Assembly: GCF_947495275.1 (NCBI RefSeq)
Contig: NZ_CANLYL010000016.1
Location: 46,074 to 110,073 of the forward strand
Direction: 5' to 3'
Length of the DNA stretch: 64,000 nt
Origin: an uncultured Roseobacter sp.
GTDB taxonomy: Bacteria; Pseudomonadota; Alphaproteobacteria; Rhodobacterales; Rhodobacteraceae
The notes under the pieces were generated by a model. That model saw nothing but the letters and a program-made list of their open reading frames with translations, had not been told where the DNA came from and made no database searches. Positions 9,346 to 17,484 of this stretch are shown here, piece after piece. Numbering within the stretch: the stretch's first letter is position 1; every line of letters begins with the position of its first letter. A program made the position numbers and the translations under genes.

Positions 9346-10289
9346 GAGCGTGACCTCAAGCGCGGGTCAACGGCGGCATAGGCCAGATCCACCAGGAAAT
9401 TGATCACAATGACGCCGAAGACGACCAGCATGACCACGGATTCCACCACAATCAGGTCGCGGGCCGAGATGGATTGAAAAATCAGCCGTCCGAGGCCGGG
9501 CAGGTAAAACACCTGTTCAATGATGATGGTCCCGGCGAAGAGAAAGGAAAATTGCAACCCGATGATCGTGAGCACCGGGATCAGAGCATTGCGCAGACCA
9601 TGCCGCCAGAGCGTTTGTCGTTGGGACAACCCCTTGGCGCGAGCGGTGCGCATGAAATCCTCGCCCAGCACATCCAGCAGGGCGGATCGCATCACCCGTG
9701 TCAGGATGGCGGCCTGCGGCAGAGCCAGGGCAATCGCCGGCAATGTGAGCGATTTCAGCGCGCCCCAAAACCCTTTGTCCCAGCCGGGAAAGCCGCCTGC
9801 GGAAAACCAGCGCAAATGGATTGCAAAGACCAGCACCAGCATCATGGCGAACCAGAAATTCGGTACGGCCACACCCAGTTGCGTGGCTCCGGTGACGCCA
9901 AGATCGCCCGCTTTGCCGCGCCGTGCAGCAGCGTAGAGCCCGGCGGGAAAGGCGATCACGATGGAGAGGGTCAGCGCATAAAGCGCCAGCGGGATCGACA
10001 CCCCGATGCGGTCGGCCACCATGTCGGAAACCGGTGTACGGTAGGTGTAAGAGGTGCCGAAATCGCCCGTCAGCATGCCTCCGACCCAGTTCAGATAGCG
10101 CTGTGTCTTTGACACATCGAGGCCAAGTTCGTTGCGCAGGGCGTCGAGGGTTTCGGGCTGCGCGTTGATGCCCAGCATGAACGAGGCCGGATCGCCGGGG
10201 GCCACTTCTATCACGACAAAAATGATGCAGGATGCAACAGCGAGGCTGAGGACCAGCGAGATCAGTCGTTTGAGCACATAGCGCAGCAT
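9342..10289 (-). CDS. Peptide-type ABC transporter permease (DppB-like)
   Basis: This is a 315-residue permease of the DppB/OppB type. It has an N-terminal helix followed by the periplasmic loop with APGDPASFMLG, then five further helices. The coupling segment is near FMRTARAKGLSQRQTLWRH, and the chain ends in the family signature VDLAYAAVDPRLR. It is the first gene of the minus-strand operon running to the P1 peptidase. The divergent gene starts at 10367, so the 77-nt gap must hold promoters for both. Confidence 0.94.
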   Translation of the reverse strand: MLRYVLKRLISLVLSLAVASCIIFVVIEVAPGDPASFMLGINAQPETLDALRNELGLDVSKTQRYLNWVGGMLTGDFGTSYTYRTPVSDMVADRIGVSIPLALYALTLSIVIAFPAGLYAAARRGKAGDLGVTGATQLGVAVPNFWFAMMLVLVFAIHLRWFSAGGFPGWDKGFWGALKSLTLPAIALALPQAAILTRVMRSALLDVLGEDFMRTARAKGLSQRQTLWRHGLRNALIPVLTIIGLQFSFLFAGTIIIEQVFYLPGLGRLIFQSISARDLIVVESVVMLVVFGVIVINFLVDLAYAAVDPRLRSRS

Positions 10290-10366
10290 TGTGGAGACGT
10301 TAGGCGGTGGCTTGCCCTGGGTCCAGAGGGGTTGTTGATTGCGGCCAATGGTTTAGGTCTGCTCTC

Positions 10367-11491
10367 ATGGGTCAACCACGTTTCATCGGTGCTGAAATAT
10401 TCCGTCATTCCAGCTATGGGCGCTGGCACCCGCTGCGCGTGCCGCGTGTCAGCACTGTGATGGATTTGTCCCGGGCGTTGGGCTGGCTGCCGCCAGAGCA
10501 ATTCATCACTGCCCCACGCGCGAAACCCAAAGCCCTTACCGCGTGGCATACACCGGACTACATTGATGCATTGCAACGTGTCGAAGCCGATCAATTCGCC
10601 ACGGCCGAAGACACCGCGCGCCACGATCTGGGGTCCATCACCAACCCGGTTTTTCCGGAAATATATCGCCGTCCGGCCACCGCTGCGGGTGGTTCGCTAT
10701 TGGCGGGCGAATTGCTGCGGGAGGGGGGTATCATCTATAACCCACCCGGCGGCACACATCACGGCATGCCTGACCGCGCCAACGGGTTTTGCTATCTGAA
10801 CGATCCGGTGCTGGCCATGCTCAGCCTGCGCCGCAACGGTGTCCGGCGCATTGTCTATGTGGATATTGATGCGCATCACTGCGACGGGGTTGCTGTCGGG
10901 TTTGCGGGTGATCCCGATTGTCTGATGATTTCGGTACATGAAGAACGCCTTTGGCCCAAAACCGGCGTGCTTGAAGACACGGCAGATGGTTCAGCGCTGA
11001 ATCTGCCGGTGCCGCGGGGTTTCAATGACAGTGAAATGGGGTTCATCAGGGACGCGTTGATTGTGCCGCAAACGACAGCCTTTCGACCCGATGCCATTGT
11101 CCTGCTCTGTGGTGCCGATGGCGTGGAGGAAGACCCGCTGGCGCATCTGAGCCTTTCCAACAATGCGCATTGGGCCGTTGTCCGGGCCTTGATGGGTGTC
11201 GCCCCGCGATTGCTGGTTCTGGGGGGTGGTGGATATAATCCGTGGTCTGTTGGGCGGCTCTGGACGGGGGTTTGGGCCGCCCTGAACGATTTTGAGATTC
11301 CCGATCGCCTTCCGGTGGTGGCAGAAGACGTCCTGCGCGGTCTGAAGTTTGAAGGAAATCGCCTTGGTAAGAACCCGCCTGAGCATTGGTTCACGACGCT
11401 GCGCGATGTGCCGCGTGACGGCCCTGTGCGGGATACGATCAAGGACCGCGTGCGGGTTCTGATACAACGATCAATGGGAAGAGAAGTGTAG
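10367..11491 (+). CDS. Histone-deacetylase-fold amidohydrolase (acetylpolyamine/acetoin deacetylase type)
   Basis: Bacterial members of the HDAC superfamily deacetylate polyamines or other acylated amines. This 374-residue protein keeps the whole active site: tandem His131-His132, zinc ligands Asp168 and His170 (VDIDAHH) and Asp251 (CGADG), and catalytic Tyr290 in GGGGYNPWSV. The chosen ATG begins just before IGAEIFRHSSYGRWHPL, the conserved start of the fold; a longer frame from 10307 adds unrelated sequence. It is divergent from the transporter operon, which may deliver its substrate (inference). Confidence 0.9.
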   Translation: MGQPRFIGAEIFRHSSYGRWHPLRVPRVSTVMDLSRALGWLPPEQFITAPRAKPKALTAWHTPDYIDALQRVEADQFATAEDTARHDLGSITNPVFPEIYRRPATAAGGSLLAGELLREGGIIYNPPGGTHHGMPDRANGFCYLNDPVLAMLSLRRNGVRRIVYVDIDAHHCDGVAVGFAGDPDCLMISVHEERLWPKTGVLEDTADGSALNLPVPRGFNDSEMGFIRDALIVPQTTAFRPDAIVLLCGADGVEEDPLAHLSLSNNAHWAVVRALMGVAPRLLVLGGGGYNPWSVGRLWTGVWAALNDFEIPDRLPVVAEDVLRGLKFEGNRLGKNPPEHWFTTLRDVPRDGPVRDTIKDRVRVLIQRSMGREV

Positions 11492-11503
11492 TCCAAATAA
11501 AGT

Positions 11504-11566
11504 GAAGGGAAAACCGAGCACGGTGTGACGTGGGTACAACGTCGGTTCCGTTTCGGTTTTCCCTTC
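11504..11566. repeat. Long inverted repeat with nested stems
   Basis: The arms at 11504-11516 (GAAGGGAAAACCG) and 11554-11566 (CGGTTTTCCCTTC) match perfectly over 13 bp and extend one more A-T pair. Inside, ACGG/CCGT (11520-11523 with 11548-11551) and ACGT/ACGT (11528-11531 with 11539-11542) continue the fold. It lies 12 nt after the deacetylase stop. It has no clear T-run on the plus strand, so it is more elaborate than a simple terminator. Confidence 0.65.
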
Positions 11567-11576
11567 GGTGGGAGGC

Positions 11577-11607
11577 ACATTTCCTGCTCGAAATGTCAGG
11601 TTTTTTT
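11577..11607 (+). terminator. Probable terminator of the deacetylase gene
   Basis: Stem ACATTTC (11577-11583) with GAAATGT (11590-11596), loop of 6 nt, followed 4 nt later by a run of seven T. The stem is AT-rich and weak; the larger inverted repeat just upstream may assist. Confidence 0.45.
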
Positions 11608-11639
11608 GGGCCTGTCCCGTACCGGTGCGTTCGGGGGAA

Positions 11640-11849
11640 TTACACCGGCATATTGTCGAACATGTCTTCGATAACTTCTTCCTTCAGCACGTTATTCAGC
11701 CGAATGAGCCGCTGCGGGACAACTTCCCCGCGGGCGCTTAAAGTTGCGATGACACGATCAATTTGAGGTACGAGTTCCAGTCTTTCCTTTTGTGAAGCTT
11801 TTTCGATCTGTTGTTCCAGTAGAGAGGCGCGCTGTTCGAGAGGGGTCAA
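11640..11849 (-). CDS. Small conserved-looking hypothetical protein, TTG start
   Basis: This 69-residue acidic protein is predicted mainly helical, with a heptad-like pattern around LEQRASLLEQQIEKASQKER. I do not recognise the family. The start is TTG at 11849; AGGAG sits 6 nt upstream, an excellent ribosome-binding site that supports the gene despite the rare start. A plausible sigma-70-like promoter lies about 80 nt upstream. There is no signal peptide or membrane segment. It lies alone between the deacetylase and the binding-protein gene. Confidence 0.6.
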   Translation of the reverse strand: MTPLEQRASLLEQQIEKASQKERLELVPQIDRVIATLSARGEVVPQRLIRLNNVLKEEVIEDMFDNMPV

Positions 11850-12162
11850 TGCAGTCTCCTTTTTGAGCAGAAAATCGAGTGACAGTAGTGATTGCAGCTT
11901 TGCCTATTCCAAGGTTGGCACAAACAAGTATACACGCTTAAGTAGAAATTTTGCAAGTAACTGCTCAAGAATTAAGCAAGGAATTTCCGAAAAGATTGGC
12001 TTTGGACACTTTACAGACAGCGCGTGTCTCATCACTGCCCCAGCCTACACAGGCAATTCTGCATTTGTATTGATCTGAATCCGGACAAGTTGCGTCAATT
12101 TGAGACAGCGCTAAGACGCCTCACCGAGCTGGTAGGCGCAAAATTGCGTACAGTGATAGAGG
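11850..12162. other. Intergenic stretch, AT-richer than surroundings
   Basis: I see no convincing gene in this 313-nt gap. It holds the ribosome-binding site and a possible promoter of the small minus-strand gene on the left. On the right is sequence just downstream of the binding-protein stop, including a short CGCAA/TTGCG palindrome near 12140. A 71-codon plus-strand frame here has no ribosome-binding site or family resemblance. Confidence 0.5.
11927..11956 (-). promoter_or_regulatory. Possible sigma-70-type promoter for the small gene at 11640
   Basis: Reading the minus strand: TTGCAA (11956-11951), an 18-nt spacer, and TATACT (11932-11927). This would give a leader of roughly 70 nt before the TTG start at 11849. 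It is based on motif match only. Confidence 0.4.
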
Positions 12163-13638
12163 TCAATTGCCCCAGGTCACCGCCGTGAGATCAGTTGCCT
12201 GTGTCGGGGCATTTGCCCACAAACCCTGCAATTCCGCTTTGGCAACAGAGAGTTGCGCGAGTTGGAACAGGTAACCGTTCACGTAGTCGTCGGCGATGAT
12301 TTGTTGCGCTTCACCCATTAGTTGGCCGCGCACATCCGGGTCGGTCGTGCTGTTCAATTTGGTAATAAGCGCCTGAAAATCAGGATTGTCGTATTGGAAG
12401 TAGTAGTCGGGGTTGGCGTAGATGCCGATGTCCATCGGTTCGGTGTGGCTGACAATGGTCAGGCCAAAATCCTTGCCGCGAAAAACTGATTCGAGCCACT
12501 GAGCCCATTCGACATTGTTGATCTTGGCAGTGATTCCCACTTCAGCCAATTGCGCGGCGATGATCTCGCCGCCCCGGCGAGCATAAGAGGGGGGAGGCAG
12601 GTACAGCGTCGTCTCGAACCCGTCTGCCAGCCCGGCCTCGGCCAACAGGGCTTTGGACTTTTCGGGATCAAAAGCAGACTGACCTGTCAAATCCTTGTAA
12701 GCGGGATTATGAGGCGCGAAATGCGTCCCGATGGGTGTGCCATAGCCGAACATGGCGCCGTCGATAATGGCCTGGCGGTCAATGGCATGCGCAACGGCCT
12801 GCCGGACCAGAAGATTGTCGAAGGGCGGCAATTTGTTGTTGGTGCTCAGAATGGTTTCGCCTTCTGTCGACCCCACCAGCACCTGAAATCTCGGATCCGC
12901 TTCGAATTGCGGCAGGTTCTCCGGTGCCGGAAAGGCGTAGAAGTAATCCACATCCTCAGCCATCACGGCGGCAAAAGCGGCAGTGGGATCAGAGATGAAC
13001 TTGAAGGTTGCCGCCTCCAGACTGGCGGGTGTGCCCCAGTAGTCAGGGTTTCTCACCAGTTCGATCCTGTCGCTTTGTACCCACTCGACAAACTTGAACG
13101 CGCCGGTGCCGATGGGCATCTGCTTGATGTTTTCGATGCTTTCTGGGGCCACGATCACCGCATCACCCCAGGCAAGATTGAAAAGCATATTGCCGTTCTG
13201 TTCGCTCAACGTGATTTTGACGGTCAGCGCGTCGATGACGTCAACTTTGGCGATGGCCGAATACAGCGCTTTCTGGGCGTTGGCACTGTCTTCGGCAAGA
13301 ATGCGGTCGAGAGAGAACTTGACATCCTCCGCGTCCATTGTCGTGCCATCATGGAAGGTGACACCTTCCTGCAATGTGAAGGTGTAGGTCAGGCCATCGT
13401 CAGAAATCTCCCAGCTTTTCGCCAGACCCGGCACAATGGAGCCATCTGCCATGAACCGTGTCAGACCCTCAAAGACATTGGTATAAAGCACCGAGTCGAT
13501 GGCTCCGGCGGCGGCAGAGGTCGGATCGAGGTGCGGTGGTTCCAGCTGCAATGCGACGGTAATGTCCGTCTGGGCGGATGCCGTGATCCCAAAAGTTGCG
13601 AAAGCGGTGGCAAAAAGGGCGGTTTTCAACGTTGACAT
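12163..13638 (-). CDS. Peptide-type ABC transporter substrate-binding protein (SBP_bac_5)
   Basis: This is a 491-residue periplasmic binding protein of the DppA/OppA family. A signal peptide of about 24 residues (LKTALFATAFATFGITASAQ) is followed by family blocks LQLEPPHLDP, LQEGVTFHDGTTMDAEDVKFSLDR and RQAVAHAIDRQAI. The start ATG 13638 is preceded by GGAGGA; the longer frame to 13761 is upstream noise. It is oriented like the transporter operon at 4.3-10.3 kb but separated from it by two genes, and is its probable substrate receptor. Confidence 0.92.
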   Translation of the reverse strand: MSTLKTALFATAFATFGITASAQTDITVALQLEPPHLDPTSAAAGAIDSVLYTNVFEGLTRFMADGSIVPGLAKSWEISDDGLTYTFTLQEGVTFHDGTTMDAEDVKFSLDRILAEDSANAQKALYSAIAKVDVIDALTVKITLSEQNGNMLFNLAWGDAVIVAPESIENIKQMPIGTGAFKFVEWVQSDRIELVRNPDYWGTPASLEAATFKFISDPTAAFAAVMAEDVDYFYAFPAPENLPQFEADPRFQVLVGSTEGETILSTNNKLPPFDNLLVRQAVAHAIDRQAIIDGAMFGYGTPIGTHFAPHNPAYKDLTGQSAFDPEKSKALLAEAGLADGFETTLYLPPPSYARRGGEIIAAQLAEVGITAKINNVEWAQWLESVFRGKDFGLTIVSHTEPMDIGIYANPDYYFQYDNPDFQALITKLNSTTDPDVRGQLMGEAQQIIADDYVNGYLFQLAQLSVAKAELQGLWANAPTQATDLTAVTWGN

Positions 13639-13803
13639 GACTGTCCTCCGTGTAGGGGCGGGGCACGGGTGCCGCGCCCTGATTTGTGGTGAAGTGTCAC
13701 AACAAACCCGGCAGCAATCAAGTGGCAGGCGGGCGGTTTGCCGTAGATTTTCGGGGAGCACATTGTTATCTGGCAGCGAAAGCTGATCGGAGGATTGCGG
13801 ATC

Positions 13804-14643
13804 ATGAGTGCCACAGCGCAGAAAAAAGCGCCGATGCCCACCGACATCAGGGCCCGCAAGGGCGGCACGCCCCTCGTCAGCCTAACCGCCTATACGACAC
13901 CGATGGCACAGCTGATGGATGCGCATTGCGATTTCGTTCTGGTCGGCGACAGCGTTGGCATGGTGCTGCACGGCTTGCCCTCCACGCTGGAGGTCACGAT
14001 GGAGATGATGATCCTGCATGGGCAGGCTGTGTCACGCGGTTTGAGTCGCGCGATGATGGTCATCGACATGCCTTTTGGCAGCTATGAACAGAGCCCTGAG
14101 CAGGCCTTTGACAGTGCAGCGCGATTGATGCGCGAGACCGGCGCGGGTGCTGTCAAGCTCGAAGGCGGGCAGCATATGGCCCCGACAATCGACTTTCTGG
14201 TCAAACGCGGCATTCCGGTGATGGCGCATATCGGGCTGACCCCGCAATCCATCAACACGCTAGGGGGCTATACCGTTCAGGGGCGCGGGCCACACGCTGA
14301 CACGCTGATGCAGGATGCAAAGGCCGTGGCAGAAGCGGGTGCATTTGCGGTCGTGCTGGAGAAGGTGCCAGAAGGTCTGGCCGACCGGATCACGGCACAG
14401 ATCAACATCCCCACAATCGGCATCGGGGCCTCTGCGGGGTGTGATGGGCAGATCCTGGTGGTGGATGACATGTTGGGTCTATTCACGGCTTTCAAAGCCA
14501 AATTCGTGAAACGCTACGCGCATCTGGGGGAAGAAGGGGAGGCGGCCATTGCCGCCTATGCGAGAGAGGTGCGCGCCCGCCGTTTTCCCGGCCCGGAACA
14601 TGTTTTTGCCGATGAAGCCCCCAAACCGAAGGCCGGGACATGA
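13804..14643 (+). CDS. panB: 3-methyl-2-oxobutanoate hydroxymethyltransferase
   Basis: PanB transfers a hydroxymethyl group from methylene-tetrahydrofolate to alpha-ketoisovalerate, giving ketopantoate for pantothenate and coenzyme A synthesis. The 279-residue protein has the family blocks [52 protein letters not shown] and [15 protein letters not shown]. The start ATG 13804 follows GGAGGA by 9 nt. It overlaps panC by ATGA, so the two are a coupled pair. It is divergent from the binding-protein gene across 165 nt. Confidence 0.96.
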   Translation: MSATAQKKAPMPTDIRARKGGTPLVSLTAYTTPMAQLMDAHCDFVLVGDSVGMVLHGLPSTLEVTMEMMILHGQAVSRGLSRAMMVIDMPFGSYEQSPEQAFDSAARLMRETGAGAVKLEGGQHMAPTIDFLVKRGIPVMAHIGLTPQSINTLGGYTVQGRGPHADTLMQDAKAVAEAGAFAVVLEKVPEGLADRITAQINIPTIGIGASAGCDGQILVVDDMLGLFTAFKAKFVKRYAHLGEEGEAAIAAYAREVRARRFPGPEHVFADEAPKPKAGT

Positions 14644-15494
14644 CCGCACCGATCATCCGGCATCTGACCGACTTGCGCGCATGCACCAAGGCGTGGCACC
14701 GAGCGGAAGAAACCATTGGCGTGGTGCCGACCATGGGCGCGCTGCATGATGGTCACCTGAGTCTCGTTGCCGCCGCCAAAGCCGCCTGTGACCGGGTGAT
14801 TGTGACGATCTTCGTCAATCCCAAGCAGTTCAACCAGTCAACGGATCTCGACAATTACCCGCGCACCGAAGAAGAGGATGCGCGCAAATTGGCGCGTTTT
14901 GAGGTTGATGCAATCTACGTGCCGGATGTGACGCAAATCTACCCTGAAGGGTTTGCGACAAATGTATCCGTCGGGGGCATGACAGATGTGCTTTGTGGCG
15001 CACACAGGCGCGGGCATTTCGACGGGGTTGCGACCGTTGTCACCAAGCTTTTTACCCAAACATCCGCTGACAAGGCGTTTTTTGGCGAAAAGGATTTTCA
15101 GCAACTCATGGTCGTGCGGCGTCTGGCGCGCGATCTTGATCTGGGCGTCGAGGTCGTGGGCTGCCCGACCATCCGCGAAGAGGACGGATTGGCCATGTCG
15201 TCACGCAACTTGCTGCTGTCCGACAGGGCCCGGGTGAACGCGTCGCGCCTCATTGAGATCATGGAGGATGTGGCCGGGCAACTCGGCAGCGGGGCGGATT
15301 TCGCGCCGCTGCAGGCCAAAGCCCTGACACGTCTTGCCGCCGCGGGGTTCACGGATATTGACTACTTTGAGCTGCGCGCCTGCGATACGCTGGCCCTGCT
15401 TGCGCGACCAAGCGCGCCTGCGCGGCTTTTCGCGGCAGCATGGCTGGCGGGTGTCCGGCTGATCGACAATATCGACATTCCGGCGGCGCGCTAA
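14640..15494 (+). CDS. panC: Pantothenate synthetase (pantoate-beta-alanine ligase)
   Basis: PanC joins pantoate and beta-alanine with ATP in the cytoplasm. The 284-residue protein shows the nucleotidyltransferase HIGH-type motif in [14 protein letters not shown], the pantoate-binding region [13 protein letters not shown], the GEKDFQQ block and the KMSKS-equivalent loop [10 protein letters not shown]. It starts inside the panB stop (ATGA). Its stop overlaps the end of the convergent toxin gene. Confidence 0.96.
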   Translation: MTAPIIRHLTDLRACTKAWHRAEETIGVVPTMGALHDGHLSLVAAAKAACDRVIVTIFVNPKQFNQSTDLDNYPRTEEEDARKLARFEVDAIYVPDVTQIYPEGFATNVSVGGMTDVLCGAHRRGHFDGVATVVTKLFTQTSADKAFFGEKDFQQLMVVRRLARDLDLGVEVVGCPTIREEDGLAMSSRNLLLSDRARVNASRLIEIMEDVAGQLGSGADFAPLQAKALTRLAAAGFTDIDYFELRACDTLALLARPSAPARLFAAAWLAGVRLIDNIDIPAAR

Positions 15495-15850
15495 GAGTAT
15501 TCATCCAATTTGGACAGGCGCGCACGGAACCATCTCTCAAGCGCCTCCTGTGTCATGGCGCCGGTCACGACATCAACCACGATGTCGTCAATCCGGTCAC
15601 CGGGTCTCACCGCCAGATCATAACCGCTGTTGAGGCAAAGTACCTCAGTGGTCAACCATGCGCTACGCTTGTTTGCATCGTTGAAACCGTGAGAAGTCGC
15701 CAGGCCGTGCAGCAGGGCCGCAGCCTTCTTGTGAATGGCGCGGTGATAACCGTGGTAGGGTCTGCCGATAGCACCCAGAATGCTGTCGAGATTGCAAATG
15801 CCTGGCAGTCCGCCGAAGGCTTCGAGCGATTGTTCATGGGCTTCCAGCAC
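15491..15850 (-). CDS. doc: Death-on-curing (Doc/Fic) family toxin
   Basis: Doc toxins phosphorylate EF-Tu. The 119-residue frame from GTG 15850 contains the Fic-fold motif HGFNDANKR (residues 54-62), with ANKR as in Doc rather than the GNGR of AMP-transferring Fic proteins. Other family features are GGLPGI near the N-terminus and the IGRPYHGY segment. The frame stays open upstream to a TAA and would read about nine residues resembling the Doc N-terminus (HYRVNLGD), but it contains no ATG, GTG or TTG, so the start is uncertain. The preceding small gene on the same strand is probably its antitoxin. Confidence 0.88.
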   Translation of the reverse strand: MLEAHEQSLEAFGGLPGICNLDSILGAIGRPYHGYHRAIHKKAAALLHGLATSHGFNDANKRSAWLTTEVLCLNSGYDLAVRPGDRIDDIVVDVVTGAMTQEALERWFRARLSKLDEYS

Positions 15851-15878
15851 ATCACCCAGATTGACCCGGTAGTGCCGC

Positions 15879-16052
15879 TTACCGATTGGCCAATCGCTTT
15901 AGGGCGTCCCTGTTCTTGCTGATCGAGGAACGCACGACTTTGGGTGTTTTCTTGCCGGAAGCGTGCACGGATGTATCTCCACCATCCTTGCGAACGGTGA
16001 ATTTGCCGGTACGGGCGGCACGTGCGACTGTGGCGCTGTTTGTCTTGGCCAT
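15879..16052 (-). CDS. Putative 57-residue antitoxin partner of Doc
   Basis: The frame from ATG 16052 to TAA 15879 encodes a very basic 57-residue protein that begins MAKTNSATVARAARTGKF and ends KNRDALKRLANR. It lies directly before the Doc gene with 28 nt to the GTG start. An antitoxin role is inferred from position, size and charge; I do not recognise a Phd-type DNA-binding domain. The C-terminal helix with spaced Arg and Lys could be the toxin-neutralising segment. Confidence 0.65.
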   Translation of the reverse strand: MAKTNSATVARAARTGKFTVRKDGGDTSVHASGKKTPKVVRSSISKNRDALKRLANR

Positions 16053-16148
16053 TTTCCGGTGTCCTTATTCATCCGAAGATGCACATCCTCGGGCAACATA
16101 TCAAGGGATCGTAAACCGGATGTAACCAGTTGATCCGCTGCCTGATGG

Positions 16149-17429
16149 TTAGCATTGGGGCAGCAGCAGAATCTCCAGCGTGTGGCCCATCACCTGCGCG
16201 CTGTCGATCATATCGTCAATGCCGACGTATTCATCCGGTTTATGCGCCAGTTCCAAAATGCCCGGCCCGTAGGCGATACAGTTTTTCAGCTTGCCAATCC
16301 GGTCGATGTGTTTCTGGTCATAAGTGCCGGGGGAGGCCACGTATTCGGGGGGTTTGCCCATCACATCTTCGATGGCTTTGGCCACTGTCTGCACCACCGG
16401 TGCGTCACGATCTGTCATGGAGGGCAGAACGCTGTTCAGCTCTGTGAGCTCATAGTCAAAGTCGGCGCGGCTGGCTTTCAACCCTTCGAGCAGCGCTTTG
16501 ACTTCGTCGCGCACCTGATCCAGCGGTTCTTCCACCAGAAAGCGCCGGTCAATCACGATGCGGCAACTGTCGGGCACACAATGTGCAGGCAGGCCGGTAA
16601 AATCATCGGCCTGCTCCGGCTGCCCGCCGTGAATGGAATTGATGTTCATCGTAGATTGACGGGCGCCCTCGGGCACCACGGGCATGTCGGTGTGGCGCGC
16701 AGCCATGGCCGGAAAGAGCTTGTCTTCGAATTCCGATAGAACAGCTCCCATGTGGCGCACCGCGCAGTCGCCCAGAAACGGCATGCAGCCATGCGCGATT
16801 TCGCCCCTGGTTTCGATCTCCGCCCACCAGCCGCCACGATGACCAAGGCATATCCGGTCCTTGTTCAGAGGTTCTGGAATAATCACGTGCTGCACGCGTT
16901 CGGGATCGAAAAAACCCTGCTCGGCGAGATAGGCAACACCGCCGTAGCCACCGGATTCCTCATCTGCCGTGCCCGAGATTTCGATGGCCCCGCAATAGGT
17001 TGGGTGCGTTTCGATAAAGGCTTCAACGGCGATGATAGAGGCCGCGAGCCCGCCTTTCATGTCGCAGGCTCCGCGCCCGTAGATTTTGCCGTCCTTTTCG
17101 GTGCCGCCAAAGGGGTCCATTGTCCAGCCGCGCCCGACTTCGACCACATCGGTATGGCTGTTGAAATGGACGCAATCACCGGGTTTGCGGCCGTCACGAC
17201 GCGCCACGATGTTCCAGCGCGGATATTTGTCACTGTCACCCGGTGTGCCTGTGGCCCGGATCAACTGCGTTTCAAACCCGCAGGCAGACAGGCGGCGGTC
17301 CAGAAATTCGCATATGTCGCGGTAGTTTTCGCCAGGGGGGTTGAGCGTGGGGATGCGAATGAGATCCCGTGTCAGCGCCACAAGATCATCGCGTTTTGCC
17401 GCAATGGATTTTTTCAGGGCAGATGTCAT
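16149..17429 (-). CDS. M20-family deacylase (ArgE/DapE-like)
   Basis: This is a zinc-dependent amidohydrolase of 426 residues that would remove an acyl group from an N-acyl amino acid or dipeptide. Metal-binding and catalytic motifs are visible: FNSHTDVVEVGRGW, RGACDMKGGLAA, the Glu pair in TADEESGGYGG, and the late His in ASPGTYDQKHIDR. The start ATG 17429 begins the family N-terminus; the upstream in-frame start at 17468 adds a non-homologous stretch. It sits 55 nt after the class V aminotransferase on the same strand and may act with it. Substrate not determinable. Confidence 0.9.
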   Translation of the reverse strand: MTSALKKSIAAKRDDLVALTRDLIRIPTLNPPGENYRDICEFLDRRLSACGFETQLIRATGTPGDSDKYPRWNIVARRDGRKPGDCVHFNSHTDVVEVGRGWTMDPFGGTEKDGKIYGRGACDMKGGLAASIIAVEAFIETHPTYCGAIEISGTADEESGGYGGVAYLAEQGFFDPERVQHVIIPEPLNKDRICLGHRGGWWAEIETRGEIAHGCMPFLGDCAVRHMGAVLSEFEDKLFPAMAARHTDMPVVPEGARQSTMNINSIHGGQPEQADDFTGLPAHCVPDSCRIVIDRRFLVEEPLDQVRDEVKALLEGLKASRADFDYELTELNSVLPSMTDRDAPVVQTVAKAIEDVMGKPPEYVASPGTYDQKHIDRIGKLKNCIAYGPGILELAHKPDEYVGIDDMIDSAQVMGHTLEILLLPQC

Positions 17430-17484
17430 GGCCGCAGTGTCCAAGCAGTTGCGCGGAATGGCAAGCACCGTGCTGAAAAGAATG

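Noticed and set aside
11863..12078. 71-codon plus-strand frame
   Set aside because: Overlaps a plausible minus-strand promoter, has no ribosome-binding site and a composition unlike neighbouring proteins.
12550..13635. 361-codon plus-strand frame
   Set aside because: Antisense to the binding-protein gene, which has a signal peptide and family motifs; the antisense product resembles nothing.
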